In this document: positions 32,850 through 41,610 of the stretch, piece by piece
How the letters are laid out: each line of letters opens with the position of its first letter
Numbering within the stretch: position 1 is the first letter of the stretch
Translations under genes and position numbers: made by a program
Assembly (NCBI GenBank): GCA_965214285.1
Contig: OZ243946.1
Location: 186,001 to 250,000, forward strand
DNA from: G963422745 sp965214285
GTDB taxonomy: Bacteria; Actinomycetota; Acidimicrobiia; Acidimicrobiales; Aldehydirespiratoraceae
Length of the DNA: 64,000 nt
Direction: 5' to 3'
The notes under the pieces: generated by a model
What the model saw: the letters and a program-made list of their open reading frames with translations, nothing else
Database searches by the model: none
Told to the model about the DNA's origin: nothing

Positions 32850-33564
32850 CGGCCGACTCCTTCTCCTGTGGTGGGGTCCACCCTCTCGCGATGGCCTTCG
32901 CTGGGTTGCGTTCCCAGATGTAGTCCCGCCATGTCCGCTCGGACGGTAGCAGGTCGCAGAGTTCTTCCACGCGCTCGTGGAACAGCGCAGGCTTGCCGCG
33001 CTCGGTGTGCGCCACCTCGCGCAGCGGCTCGCTGCGGATGACCGCGCCCTCACCGAGCCTGCTGAGGCACACGTCTCTCGCCACCTTGCGCAGTGCTTCG
33101 GCCCAGCCGATCTCGGCCAGCTCGAAGTGGATGACGGCTTCGAGCATCGACACCTCGGCCCACGTCAGCAGCGCCCGGTTCGGGTTGTGCCTTGTGCAGT
33201 AGGTGATGCAGGCATCGATCGGGGTCAGCCTGCGCCCCAGCACGCACACCTGGGTCGGCACCGGGATCTGCGTGGTCCAGGCCATCTCGTTGACCGCCGA
33301 GTAGCCGGCGAGCCCGCTGCCCGGCCAGGCGTGGGCGTAGGCGGTCAGCAGCGGGTCGCGCCAGAACAGCTCTGTGCCGTCGTCGTGCTGGCGCAGGAAG
33401 AACCCGGGAGCGAGCCGCTGCACGATCGGCGCATCGGCGGCGAGCATCCGGTGCATCGCCGCGGAGGCCAGGCCCCGATTGGGCGCAGGCAGGTCCGCCA
33501 GGCGGAAGAAGACCCCCGGCCTGAGCGAGCGGACCCATTCGAAGATATCGGCTGTGTGCGACAT
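32842..33564 (-). CDS. AbiEi-type antitoxin (copy 2, intact)
   Basis: This 240-residue paralogue of the antitoxin at 28029 shares GLAGYSAVNE-AWTTQIP-PTQVCVLGRRLTPID, the N-terminal FxxLADLPAPN-G-AS--MHR-L and a C-terminal RDYIWERxP. It is fully open although its toxin is broken. Its stop overlaps the toxin ATG by 8 bp, as in copy 1. TAATCT lies 6 nt before the ATG, indicating a leaderless transcript. It may still neutralise or repress copy 1. Confidence 0.8.
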   Translation of the reverse strand: MSHTADIFEWVRSLRPGVFFRLADLPAPNRGLASAAMHRMLAADAPIVQRLAPGFFLRQHDDGTELFWRDPLLTAYAHAWPGSGLAGYSAVNEMAWTTQIPVPTQVCVLGRRLTPIDACITYCTRHNPNRALLTWAEVSMLEAVIHFELAEIGWAEALRKVARDVCLSRLGEGAVIRSEPLREVAHTERGKPALFHERVEELCDLLPSERTWRDYIWERNPAKAIARGWTPPQEKESADV

Positions 33565-33570
33565 GGTGTA

Positions 33571-33600
33571 AGATTATCGCGGCTGTACCCAGGCATGCAA
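33571..33600 (-). promoter_or_regulatory. Promoter of AbiE copy 2
   Basis: On the minus strand, TTGCAT (33600-33595), an 18-bp spacer and TAATCT (33576-33571) end 6 nt before the ATG. The block TGTCAGAAAATTGCA upstream matches copy 1 (TGTAAGAAAATTGCA) at 14 of 15 positions, while the sequence between -35 and -10 differs. Confidence 0.65.
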
Positions 33601-33781
33601 TTTTCTGACACCGGCCCCGGTCGACCGGGCTGACCCCGCGGCCCGGAGACCGGGATCCTGCGCATGTGCGGGCCGCGGACGCGAAACCGGGGGCCGGCCG
33701 CATTGCTGCGGGCGACCCCCGGTCGTCGTGTCGTCGCTGTGGCGGCTTGTCGCTGCCTCAGCGGCTCGTCGGCGTCGGTCG

Positions 33782-35821
33782 TCAGCCGGGTGTGACGCGC
33801 ACGTAGTTGGACTGGTCCCCGACTCCGGCGGCGTTGATGGCCTTGACCCGGTACACGTAGCGGGTGCCCGCCTCGACGGCGCTGTCGGTGAAGGTCGCCG
33901 CGGTGCTACCCGTGTCGGCGACGTGCACCTGCAGGGCGGCGTTGGAGCCGAACAGCTTGCGAAGGATCACATGGCCCGTGATCGACGGGTCGTCGGGAGC
34001 GTCCCAGGTGAGCGTCACCGCGCCGTCACCGGCTGAGGCCCCCAGGTTGCGCGGCGCAGCCGGCGGCTCGGCAGCCTGAGCGGCCGCCGTTTCCGGCTCG
34101 GATGTCTGGCCCGCGCTGCCGTGCGCTGTGGAGATCGCCAGCTTGGGCGCGGTCTCGCGGTCGCTCCACGTCGAGGGGCGTCCGTCGGTGACGACGAAGC
34201 CGCGGAACTCATAGGCAGTCCCCGGCGTCAGATGGCCGATGGTGACGGTTGTGCCGTCGATGCGGCGGGTGTGGCCCCATTTCGAGTCGCCGACCTTGCG
34301 GTACTGGATGCGGTAGCCGATGATGGTCTGATCGCCGGCGTCGGGAGCCGCCCAGGTCAGGCTGACGCTGTCGGTCCCCACCGTTGCGGCGGTCAGGATC
34401 GGCGAGTCGGGCCGTTCCAGCACATCGGTCACCGTGATGGTGACCTGCCGGGAGTCGTCGGTGGCGTCGTCGGCGGCGCCGGTTGCGCTGCGGTCGTCGG
34501 ACACGTGCAGCATCAGGGTGTAGGACGCCGCTGTCTCGTGATCGAGCTCCGCGGTGGTCGTGATCCAGGCGTCGGTGCCGTTGCCGTCGACGGTCACCGC
34601 GAAATTGTCCGACCCGGGGCCTTCCAGCCAGAACCGCAGCGTGTCGCGCACCTGGTCGGAACCGCCGGAATGGCCGTACAACAGGCCGACCAGGCTCCCA
34701 GCCACAGAGTTCTCCGCCACGGCCAGATCCGACACGTACCCGATCTCAGCCGGCGCGTTCGGTCTCGCCTCGGTGGTCAGGGTGTTGGCACCGGCCACGC
34801 TGGGGGTGCACCCCGTACCAGTACACCACTGGATCTCGTATTCGGTGCCGGGATACAGCCCGCCGATCTCGGAGTGGACCCTGCCCGGGAAGCCCTGCTG
34901 AAGAGCGCCCGCAGCCGCCAGATCGAGATCGGTCCAGGCGCTGTCGCCCACAGCGCGGTACTGCACCTTGTAGTTCTGAGCCTGAGCCAGCGTCGTGCTC
35001 CAGACCACCCGCATGGTTTCGTACGGGTTGCTCAGGTTGACAGACGACAGCGACGGCGCCTCGAACAGCAGATCCTCGACGATGACGCGGATCACCGCCC
35101 GGTCGTCGATCTCGTCATCCGCGTTGCCTTCGGCGTCCTTGTTGTCGCTGACCCGCACCTGCACCGCGAACTCCGGACGGGCTTCGTAGTCGAGGCGTCC
35201 GGCGCCGGCCGCGGACAGCGTCACCTCACCCGTCGCCGGGTCGATGCTCAGATACCTCGCCTGGGGGCTGGCATCGGACAGCGAGTAGGTCAGGCTGTCG
35301 CCGTCGTCGTCTGTGGCGACGTTGGGCGAAGCCCCACACGACTCCCCTGCCAAGGAATCCTCGCGGAGGCTGCACTGGAGCACGTCTGCGCTGAAGGCCG
35401 GGCGGTCGTTCACATCGCCCACCGTGACCGTCACGTCCTTGGTGGCAGTAGCGCCGCCGGCTGTGGCGGTGACAGTGAACTCCAGCGTCTTGTCGGCTGA
35501 GTCCTCGAAGTCGAACGCCCGGTTGTTATAGACGGTGCCGGCGTCGCCGTCGATGTTCGAGACGTGGAAGTCGTCGGCATCAGCCCCGCTGAGCGCGTAG
35601 GTCACAGCGCTGCCGTCAGCCGCAGTCGCGGAGTAGTCGCCTATCTCGCCCAGCGTGCCTTCGTCCAAAGAGACAGCGGCAGAACCGCTGCCGTCAATGG
35701 TGACGGTTGTCTGGGCGAGAGCCTGGCCTCCGAATGCCAGGGACAGGGCCAAGAGCATCAGCCCTCCCCCAAGCGTTGAAAACAAGCCGCGTTTCAGCGG
35801 CTTGCGATGCAGGGTAGTCAT
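33782..35821 (-). CDS. Secreted cadherin-like/fibronectin type III repeat protein
   Basis: This 679-residue exported protein has a basic start (MTTLHRKPLKRG), a hydrophobic core (GGLMLLALSLAF) and a cleavage site GGQALA before QTT. Cadherin-like modules follow, with repeated DVTVTVGDVNDRPAF, DGDSLTYSLSD and VTITVTDV-RPD signatures. Fibronectin III modules are recognisable from SVSLTWAAPDAGD...IGYRIQYRKV and AVTLTWDAPDDPSITGHVI. No sorting signal or membrane anchor is seen at the C-terminus. A role in adhesion or surface binding is likely. The gene stands alone; the 260 bp upstream contains no gene I can support. Confidence 0.85.
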   Translation of the reverse strand: MTTLHRKPLKRGLFSTLGGGLMLLALSLAFGGQALAQTTVTIDGSGSAAVSLDEGTLGEIGDYSATAADGSAVTYALSGADADDFHVSNIDGDAGTVYNNRAFDFEDSADKTLEFTVTATAGGATATKDVTVTVGDVNDRPAFSADVLQCSLREDSLAGESCGASPNVATDDDGDSLTYSLSDASPQARYLSIDPATGEVTLSAAGAGRLDYEARPEFAVQVRVSDNKDAEGNADDEIDDRAVIRVIVEDLLFEAPSLSSVNLSNPYETMRVVWSTTLAQAQNYKVQYRAVGDSAWTDLDLAAAGALQQGFPGRVHSEIGGLYPGTEYEIQWCTGTGCTPSVAGANTLTTEARPNAPAEIGYVSDLAVAENSVAGSLVGLLYGHSGGSDQVRDTLRFWLEGPGSDNFAVTVDGNGTDAWITTTAELDHETAASYTLMLHVSDDRSATGAADDATDDSRQVTITVTDVLERPDSPILTAATVGTDSVSLTWAAPDAGDQTIIGYRIQYRKVGDSKWGHTRRIDGTTVTIGHLTPGTAYEFRGFVVTDGRPSTWSDRETAPKLAISTAHGSAGQTSEPETAAAQAAEPPAAPRNLGASAGDGAVTLTWDAPDDPSITGHVILRKLFGSNAALQVHVADTGSTAATFTDSAVEAGTRYVYRVKAINAAGVGDQSNYVRVTPG

Positions 35822-36080
35822 GGTTGTGTCTTCCTTTTCGTAGACTGCCCATCACGCTGATGAGCGCCGGAGATGATGACACCCCCACTCGGCTATTCTG
35901 CGGATTTCGGGTGACGATCTCGCCGTGCAGCGCCGACAACGAAGGCACCTGATGCTCCGCCACCACACGCACCAGAGCCCGGTCTGCGGAATGCGCCTAC
36001 GATCCAGCCATGCCTGACCGCCCCGTGCCTGGTCGTCGGATGCCTGACGGCCGGCCGCTCGCCACCCGGAGCACACCGCC

Positions 36081-38600
36081 ATGCCGACTCGACCGCTGAG
36101 CGGGATCCGCGTCGTCGACCTCAGCGTCGAGAAGGGCGAGCTCTGCGGGCGCGTCCTGAGCGATCTCGGCGCCGAGGTGATCCGGGTCGAGCCGCCGGGC
36201 GGGTCGCCGTCTCGCCGGATGCACCCCCGCGTCGGCGACCACTCGCTGTTCTTCACGTTCCGCAACGCCGGCAAGCTCGGCGTGGTCCTCGACCTCGATC
36301 AGCCCGCCGACCGCGAGCGGCTGCACGACCTGCTGGCCCGCAGCGACGTGCTGATCGACTCGGCCGAGCCCGGCGCCCGCCGCGCCGGCGACCCGGACGG
36401 CGGCCTCGATGCCGACGAGCTCGGCGCACGCCACCCGCACCTGGTGGTCTGCTCGATCACCAACTACGGGCGCAGCGGCCCGTATGCCGGGCGCGACGTG
36501 CCCAACGCCGTGATCGACGCCACCAGCGGCATGGCCTTCAAGGCCGGGCTGGCCGAGCGCGAGCCGCTGCTGCCGCCGGGCAACATCGCCGACGACACCG
36601 CCTCCATGCACGCCGCCTTCGCGGTGCTCTGCGCCCTCTGGCAGCGCCACGACACCGCCGCGGGCCAGGTCATCGACCTGTCGGTCAACGAGGCAGCCGC
36701 CCAGGTCACCGACTGGTCGCTGCCGAACTGGTCGCGCTCGGCCGATGCCGGCATGCCCTCGGGCGACTCGCGCATCGGGGCGGGCCCCGTCTACACGATC
36801 CTGCCGTGCAAGGACGGCTACGTGCGCCTGGTCATCATCGCCGTGCGCCACTGGCACGCCATGCGGGCCTGGCTCGGCGAGCCCGACTACCTCCAGGACC
36901 CCGAGCTCGACACCTTCCTGGGCCGCATGATGATCGCCGACGCGGTGCTCAACCCGCTGTATGCCGAGCACTTCGCCGAGCTGACCATGCTGGAGGTGGC
37001 CGAGGAGTGCCAGCGCCGCGGCATCGTCTGCACGCCGGTGCTCAAGCCCGACGACGTGCTCGTCAACCCGCATTTCGAGGCCCGCGGCAGCTTCGACGAC
37101 GTGAGCCTGCCCAACGGCGCGACCATGAAGCTCGCCTCGGGGTTCTTCGAGATCGACGGCGAGCGGGTCGGCCCGAGCGGTCCGCCACCGGGCATCGGCG
37201 AGCACCAGGTGCTGCTCGACGACCTCGCTGCCGGGCGCGCCGACCCCGCTGCCGGGCGGTCCGGCGGGGCAGGTGCTCGGGCCAGCGAGGCGGGTTCAGC
37301 CGACGCAGCCCAGGCCGCGGCGGCGACAGCCGCGGGCCAGGGCTCGGGCCTGCCGGCGCGGGCGCGTCCGCTGGCCGGGATCAAGGTGATGGACTTCGGC
37401 CACGGCGGCGTGGGCGTGGAGGCGGGGCGCATGTTCGCCGACTACGGCGCCGACGTGGTCAAGATCGAGAGCCGCAGCTACTTCGACTTCATCCGCACCG
37501 TGCTCGGCGGGGAGATGTCGCCCAGCTTCGCATCCTCCAGCCGCTCCAAGCGCAGCCTGGGGGTGGACGCCAAGACACCCGAGGGCACGGCGCTGCTCAA
37601 GACCATGGCCCGCAGCGCCGATGTGGTGATCGAGAACAACTCCACCGGGATCATGGACTCCCTCGGCATCGGCTACGGCGACCTCAGCGCCGAGAACCCC
37701 GATCTGGTGATGATGTCGAGCCAGCTGATGGGCTCGCGGGGACCCTGGGCCGACTGGTCCGGCTACGGCCCCAACACGCAGGTGACCGGCGGCATGACCC
37801 ATCTGTGGAACTACGAGGACGCCGACGCCCCGGCGGGCAGCATGTCGATCTTCCCGGACCACTTCGCCGGGCGCACCGGCGCGGTGGCGGCCCTGGCGGG
37901 CCTGCTGGCCAAGCGCCGCTCGGCTGGCTCGGACGCTGCCTCGGGAGCGGCGAGCGCAGCCTCGGGGATGCACATCGAGATATGCCAGGTCGAGCAGGTG
38001 GTGAACGTGATGGCCGACCTGCTGGCCAAGGAGTCGCTCGAACCCCGCAGCGTGCGCCCGCGGGGCAACCATCACGACCGAGGCGTGCCCTGGGGGCTGT
38101 TCGCGGTCTCAGGCGACGATGACTGGATCGCCGTGTGCATCCGCAGCGACGCCGAGTGGCAGGCACTGGCCCGCCTGATCGGCCGAGACGACCTCGCGGA
38201 CGACGCCGCCCTGGCGACCCTCGAAGGGCGCCGGGCACGCGAGGCCGAGCTCGACGCCGCGCTGGCGGCCTGGACGAGCGCCCGCACCGCCAGCGAGGCC
38301 ACCGAGGCGTGTCTGGCGGCCGGTGTCCCCGCCGGGCCGATGCTCAACGCCGAGGGGATGACGAAAGACCCGCACCTCGCCGCGCGGGGCTTCCTGCACG
38401 CCCGCTACCAGCCGCCGATCGGCAACATGACCTTCGAGGGGCCGGCGTTCGCGGCCACGGCTATGCTCGATCCCGAGACCCGCCCTGCGCCGGGGCTCGG
38501 CGAGCACACCCGCGAGGTGGCCGCCGAGCTGGGCCTCGACGACGCCCGCATCGACGAGCTGATCGCCGCGGGCGTCCTCGAGATCGACACCCAGGCCTAG
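36081..38600 (+). CDS. Fused double-domain CaiB/BaiF (class III) CoA-transferase
   Basis: This 839-residue protein contains two complete CoA-transferase domains: residues ~1-385 (IRVVDLSVEKGELCGRVLSDLGAEVIRVE) and ~430-839 (IKVMDFGHGGVGVEAGRMFADYGADVVKIES). An Ala/Gly-rich linker (~385-428) joins them. Candidate catalytic Asp residues lie in GNIADDTASMHAAF and FPDHFAGRTGAVAAL. Class III enzymes move CoA between carboxylic acids through interlocked dimers; the fusion would make an obligate heterodimer-like unit. The substrate is unknown, and the acyl-CoA genes nearby fit a catabolic role. Confidence 0.88.
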   Translation: MPTRPLSGIRVVDLSVEKGELCGRVLSDLGAEVIRVEPPGGSPSRRMHPRVGDHSLFFTFRNAGKLGVVLDLDQPADRERLHDLLARSDVLIDSAEPGARRAGDPDGGLDADELGARHPHLVVCSITNYGRSGPYAGRDVPNAVIDATSGMAFKAGLAEREPLLPPGNIADDTASMHAAFAVLCALWQRHDTAAGQVIDLSVNEAAAQVTDWSLPNWSRSADAGMPSGDSRIGAGPVYTILPCKDGYVRLVIIAVRHWHAMRAWLGEPDYLQDPELDTFLGRMMIADAVLNPLYAEHFAELTMLEVAEECQRRGIVCTPVLKPDDVLVNPHFEARGSFDDVSLPNGATMKLASGFFEIDGERVGPSGPPPGIGEHQVLLDDLAAGRADPAAGRSGGAGARASEAGSADAAQAAAATAAGQGSGLPARARPLAGIKVMDFGHGGVGVEAGRMFADYGADVVKIESRSYFDFIRTVLGGEMSPSFASSSRSKRSLGVDAKTPEGTALLKTMARSADVVIENNSTGIMDSLGIGYGDLSAENPDLVMMSSQLMGSRGPWADWSGYGPNTQVTGGMTHLWNYEDADAPAGSMSIFPDHFAGRTGAVAALAGLLAKRRSAGSDAASGAASAASGMHIEICQVEQVVNVMADLLAKESLEPRSVRPRGNHHDRGVPWGLFAVSGDDDWIAVCIRSDAEWQALARLIGRDDLADDAALATLEGRRAREAELDAALAAWTSARTASEATEACLAAGVPAGPMLNAEGMTKDPHLAARGFLHARYQPPIGNMTFEGPAFAATAMLDPETRPAPGLGEHTREVAAELGLDDARIDELIAAGVLEIDTQA

Positions 38601-38700
38601 CCGCCGCGCCCTGCCGCTCGCGCCGCGCGCCGCCGCGCCGCGTCGCCCGACGCCTGCCGCCGGGACCTCCCCCGCTCCCCCGCGCCGTGCCGCCGGGCGG

Positions 38701-40002
38701 TCAGCCGGCTTCGCTGTGGGTGACGGGCTCCTCGCCCATCCACTCGCGCAGCGTGTTCTTCAGCTTGGTCTGCTGGATGAACAGATCCTGCTCGGCTGGC
38801 TGGTCGCCGGCGGCCTGCGGGGCCTTCAGGTAAAAGCTCAGCCACTCCTGCACGCCGGACTCCCCGGCCCGTGCGGCCAGGTCCATGAACAGGGCCAGGT
38901 CCAGCACGATCGGCGCCGCCAGGATCGAGTCGCGGCACAGGAAGTCGATCTTGATCTGCATCGGGTAGCCCATCCAGCCGAAGATGTCGATGGCGTCCCA
39001 GCCCTCCTTGTTGTCGCCCCGCGGCGGGTAGTAGTTGATGCGCACCACGTGGTCGACGTTGCCGTAGAGCTCGGGGTACAGCTCCGGCTCGAGGATCTTG
39101 TGCAGCACGCCCAGCTTCGACTCCTCCTTGGTGCGGAAGTTCTCCGGCGCGTCGAGCACCTCGCCGTCGCGGTTGCCCAGGATGTTGGTCGAGTACCAGC
39201 CCCGCAGCCCCAGCATCCGGGCCTTGAGGCCGGGCGCCAGCAGCGTCTTCATCAGCGTCTGGCCGGTCTTGAAGTCCTTGCCTGCGATCGGCACGCCGCG
39301 CAGCGCCGCCAGCTCGATCATCGCCGGCAGGTCGGTGGTCAGGTTGGGGGCGCCGTTGGCGAAGGGCACCTCGCTCTGCAAGGCGGCATAGGCGTAGATC
39401 TGCGACGGGGCGATGTTGTCGTCGTTGGCCTTGAGGCCCTCCTCGAAGGCGGCCAGCGACTCGTGTACCGCCGAGGGCTCCTGGAACGCCTCGGTGGAGC
39501 CGCACCACACCATCACCAGCCGCTCGCAGTCGTTGGCAGACCGGAAGCTCTCGATGTCGGCGATCAGTGCCATCGCCTGGTCCCACTTGTCGGTCTCGGC
39601 CTTGGTGCGGGTGCCCTCCAGGCGGCTCACCCAGCGCCGGTCGAACACCGCGTCCATGGCCACCACGCCCTCCAGCTCGGCCGAGATCGGCGCCAGGTCG
39701 GCGTCGGTAAGCACCCCGCAAGTGCGGGCGGCCTCCAGGGCGTTGGAGGAGATCGGGTCCCAGCCGCCGAAGACGATGTCGTCCAGCGACGCCAGCGGCA
39801 CGAAGTCACGGATCAGCGGGTTGCGGCCCTCCTCGCGGGTGCCCAGGCGGATGTGGGCGGTCTGCGAGACCGAGCCGAGCGGCGCTGTCCCCCTGCGGCG
39901 GGCGTCGATCACCCCGGCGACGAAGGTGGAGGCCACGGCGCCCATGCCCGGCGTGAGCACCCCGAGCTTGCCGCCGCAGGCAGCGATGTCTCGTGCGGTC
40001 AT
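38701..40002 (-). CDS. ino1: Inositol-3-phosphate synthase
   Basis: This 433-residue NAD-dependent enzyme converts glucose-6-phosphate to inositol-1-phosphate for phosphatidylinositol and mycothiol. Family signatures are the GVLTPGMGAVASTFVAGV dinucleotide region, NDDNIAPSQIYAYAALQ, PIAGKDFKTGQTLMKT, GWYSTNILGNRDGEVL and the C-terminal catalytic region DFLCRDSILAAPIVLDLA. Length suits the bacterial form. The ATG at 40002 has TAAGGT 6 nt upstream, a leaderless pattern. It is divergent from the MaoC-like gene. Confidence 0.93.
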   Translation of the reverse strand: MTARDIAACGGKLGVLTPGMGAVASTFVAGVIDARRRGTAPLGSVSQTAHIRLGTREEGRNPLIRDFVPLASLDDIVFGGWDPISSNALEAARTCGVLTDADLAPISAELEGVVAMDAVFDRRWVSRLEGTRTKAETDKWDQAMALIADIESFRSANDCERLVMVWCGSTEAFQEPSAVHESLAAFEEGLKANDDNIAPSQIYAYAALQSEVPFANGAPNLTTDLPAMIELAALRGVPIAGKDFKTGQTLMKTLLAPGLKARMLGLRGWYSTNILGNRDGEVLDAPENFRTKEESKLGVLHKILEPELYPELYGNVDHVVRINYYPPRGDNKEGWDAIDIFGWMGYPMQIKIDFLCRDSILAAPIVLDLALFMDLAARAGESGVQEWLSFYLKAPQAAGDQPAEQDLFIQQTKLKNTLREWMGEEPVTHSEAG

Positions 40003-40008
40003 GGCTGA

Positions 40009-40087
40009 ACCTTATGGCCTTTTCGGCGTCCGGGGCACACCCGGCGCAGGTTCCGATGCGGGCCGTCGGGGCCGCCGCGCCTACAGT
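40009..40087. promoter_or_regulatory. Divergent leaderless promoters (ino1 / MaoC-like gene)
   Basis: TAAGGT on the minus strand (40014-40009) is 6 nt from the ino1 ATG. TACAGT on the plus strand (40082-40087) is 7 nt from the ATG at 40095. The 92-bp interval therefore holds two back-to-back promoters without 5' leaders. Confidence 0.5.
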
Positions 40088-40094
40088 CCGCCCC

Positions 40095-40565
40095 ATGAGC
40101 AACGCAGCAACGGCATTCGAAGCCCTCAAGGCCGACGAGGGCAGCTCCCAGGGCACAGGCGACTGGTTCGAGGTCACCCAGGACCAGATCCACCAGTTCG
40201 CCGACTGCACCGTGGACCACCAGTTCATCCACCTCGACGCCGAGCGGGCCACGCCGGTGTTCGGCGGCACCATCGCCCACGGCTTCCTGACGCTGTCGAT
40301 GCTGACCCACCTGGTGCAGTCGATCCCGGTCACCACGCCGCCCTTCGCCGGCCTGATGATGGGCATCAACTACGGCCTCGACACGGTGCGCTTCTTGAAC
40401 CCGGTGCTGTCGGGCAAGCGGATCAGGGCGCACTCGACGGTGAAGTCGGTGGTGCTGAAGGGGACGGCGGTCAACCAGACCCGCACCATCACCGTGGAGA
40501 TCGAGGGCGAGGACAAGCCCGCGCTGGTGGCCGACTGGATCGGCCGCTTCGTCTTCGACTCCTGA
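40095..40565 (+). CDS. MaoC-like (R)-specific enoyl-CoA hydratase
   Basis: This 156-residue hot-dog-fold protein has the hydratase catalytic segment TVDHQFIHLDAERATPVFGGTIAHGFLTLSML, including the Asp/His pair. It probably hydrates trans-2-enoyl-CoA in fatty acid turnover. The ATG at 40095 is preferred over an upstream in-frame start because of the -10 element 7 nt before it. The neighbours (CoA-transferase, uncharacterised protein) suggest a lipid or acyl-CoA setting. Confidence 0.9.
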   Translation: MSNAATAFEALKADEGSSQGTGDWFEVTQDQIHQFADCTVDHQFIHLDAERATPVFGGTIAHGFLTLSMLTHLVQSIPVTTPPFAGLMMGINYGLDTVRFLNPVLSGKRIRAHSTVKSVVLKGTAVNQTRTITVEIEGEDKPALVADWIGRFVFDS

Positions 40566-40628
40566 GCGCCTGCGCAACGGCCCGACGCACGCAGCCCCGA
40601 CCCCGCACGCAACCGAACGGAGAACGCG

Positions 40629-41429
40629 ATGAACGACTACCCGATACGCCTCGGCAGCGCCCTGTTCACGCTGGTGGACCCGTCCCCCGGCCACGAGGTC
40701 GCCTACAACCGCTGGTACGAGCGGGACCACTTCTATGCGGGCTGTCTGATCGGGCCGTGGCTGTTCGCCGGCAAGCGCTGGGTGGCGACCCGCGAGCTCA
40801 AGGATCTGCGCTTCGGCGGCGATGCGTCCGCCGTGGCCAGCCCCCTGGACGCCGGCAGCTACCTGGCGATCTACTGGGTGCTCGAGGGCCATCACACCGA
40901 GCACTTCGACTGGGCCGGCAGCCAGGTCGTGGACCTGTATGCCAACGGGCGGGGCTTCGCCGAGCGCAAGCACGCCCACACGGTGCTGCTGCACCGGCCC
41001 AGCGCCCATTACCGAGACCCCGACCCGGTGCCCGTGGAGCTGGCCTTCGATCACGGCTATGCGGGCCTCGGGGTGGTGGCGGTCGACCCGGCGCCGGGCG
41101 TGAGCGACGACGATCTCGACGCCCACCTGCACGAGACTGCGCTGCCTGCGCTGACGGCCGGGAGCGGCGTGGCCTCGATGGTCGAGTTCCGCTACATCCA
41201 GATGGGCGCCGGCACCGAGCGGGCGCCGATGGACCTGGGCATGCCGCCGGGCGGCCCCGAGCGCCGCCTGCAGCTGTTCTTCATGGACAGCGACCCGCGC
41301 GGCCAATGGGAGCGCTTCGGCGACTACGCCGCGGCGCTTGAGCAAGCCGGGAAGGGCCAAGTCGTGTTCGCTGCGCCGTTTCTGCCCACGGTCGTCGGCA
41401 CCGACACCTACACCGACCAGCTCTGGTAA
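40629..41429 (+). CDS. Uncharacterised conserved-looking protein
   Basis: This 266-residue soluble protein has no signal peptide and no membrane segment. The N-terminus (ALFTLVDPSPGHEVAYNRWYERDHFYAGCLIGPWLFAGKRWVA) resembles the dimeric alpha-beta barrel/EthD-like fold, and a similar half may recur from ~135. GGAGAACGCG precedes the ATG. It lies 63 bp after the MaoC-like gene on the same strand and is probably co-transcribed. I do not recognise a specific function. Confidence 0.7.
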   Translation: MNDYPIRLGSALFTLVDPSPGHEVAYNRWYERDHFYAGCLIGPWLFAGKRWVATRELKDLRFGGDASAVASPLDAGSYLAIYWVLEGHHTEHFDWAGSQVVDLYANGRGFAERKHAHTVLLHRPSAHYRDPDPVPVELAFDHGYAGLGVVAVDPAPGVSDDDLDAHLHETALPALTAGSGVASMVEFRYIQMGAGTERAPMDLGMPPGGPERRLQLFFMDSDPRGQWERFGDYAAALEQAGKGQVVFAAPFLPTVVGTDTYTDQLW

Positions 41430-41610
41430 GCCCCTGGCTGAGCCCTGGCGGCACTTCCGCACCCCGGCGAGCGGGGCCGGCCGGCGCCGGCGTCTCGCTC
41501 TGCTGAGCGGCGGGTCCTGGGCCGGTTTTTTGCTCACGACGGCTGGCACCGCGCACTTACACTGACGCTCTCTGCTGAGCCCCAAGATCGCCGCGGCGCT
41601 GTCGTGCGCC

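Noticed and set aside
35694..35972. 92-codon minus-strand frame upstream of the cadherin/FnIII gene
   Set aside because: It overlaps the signal-peptide region of that gene in another frame and has no ribosome-binding site or domain.
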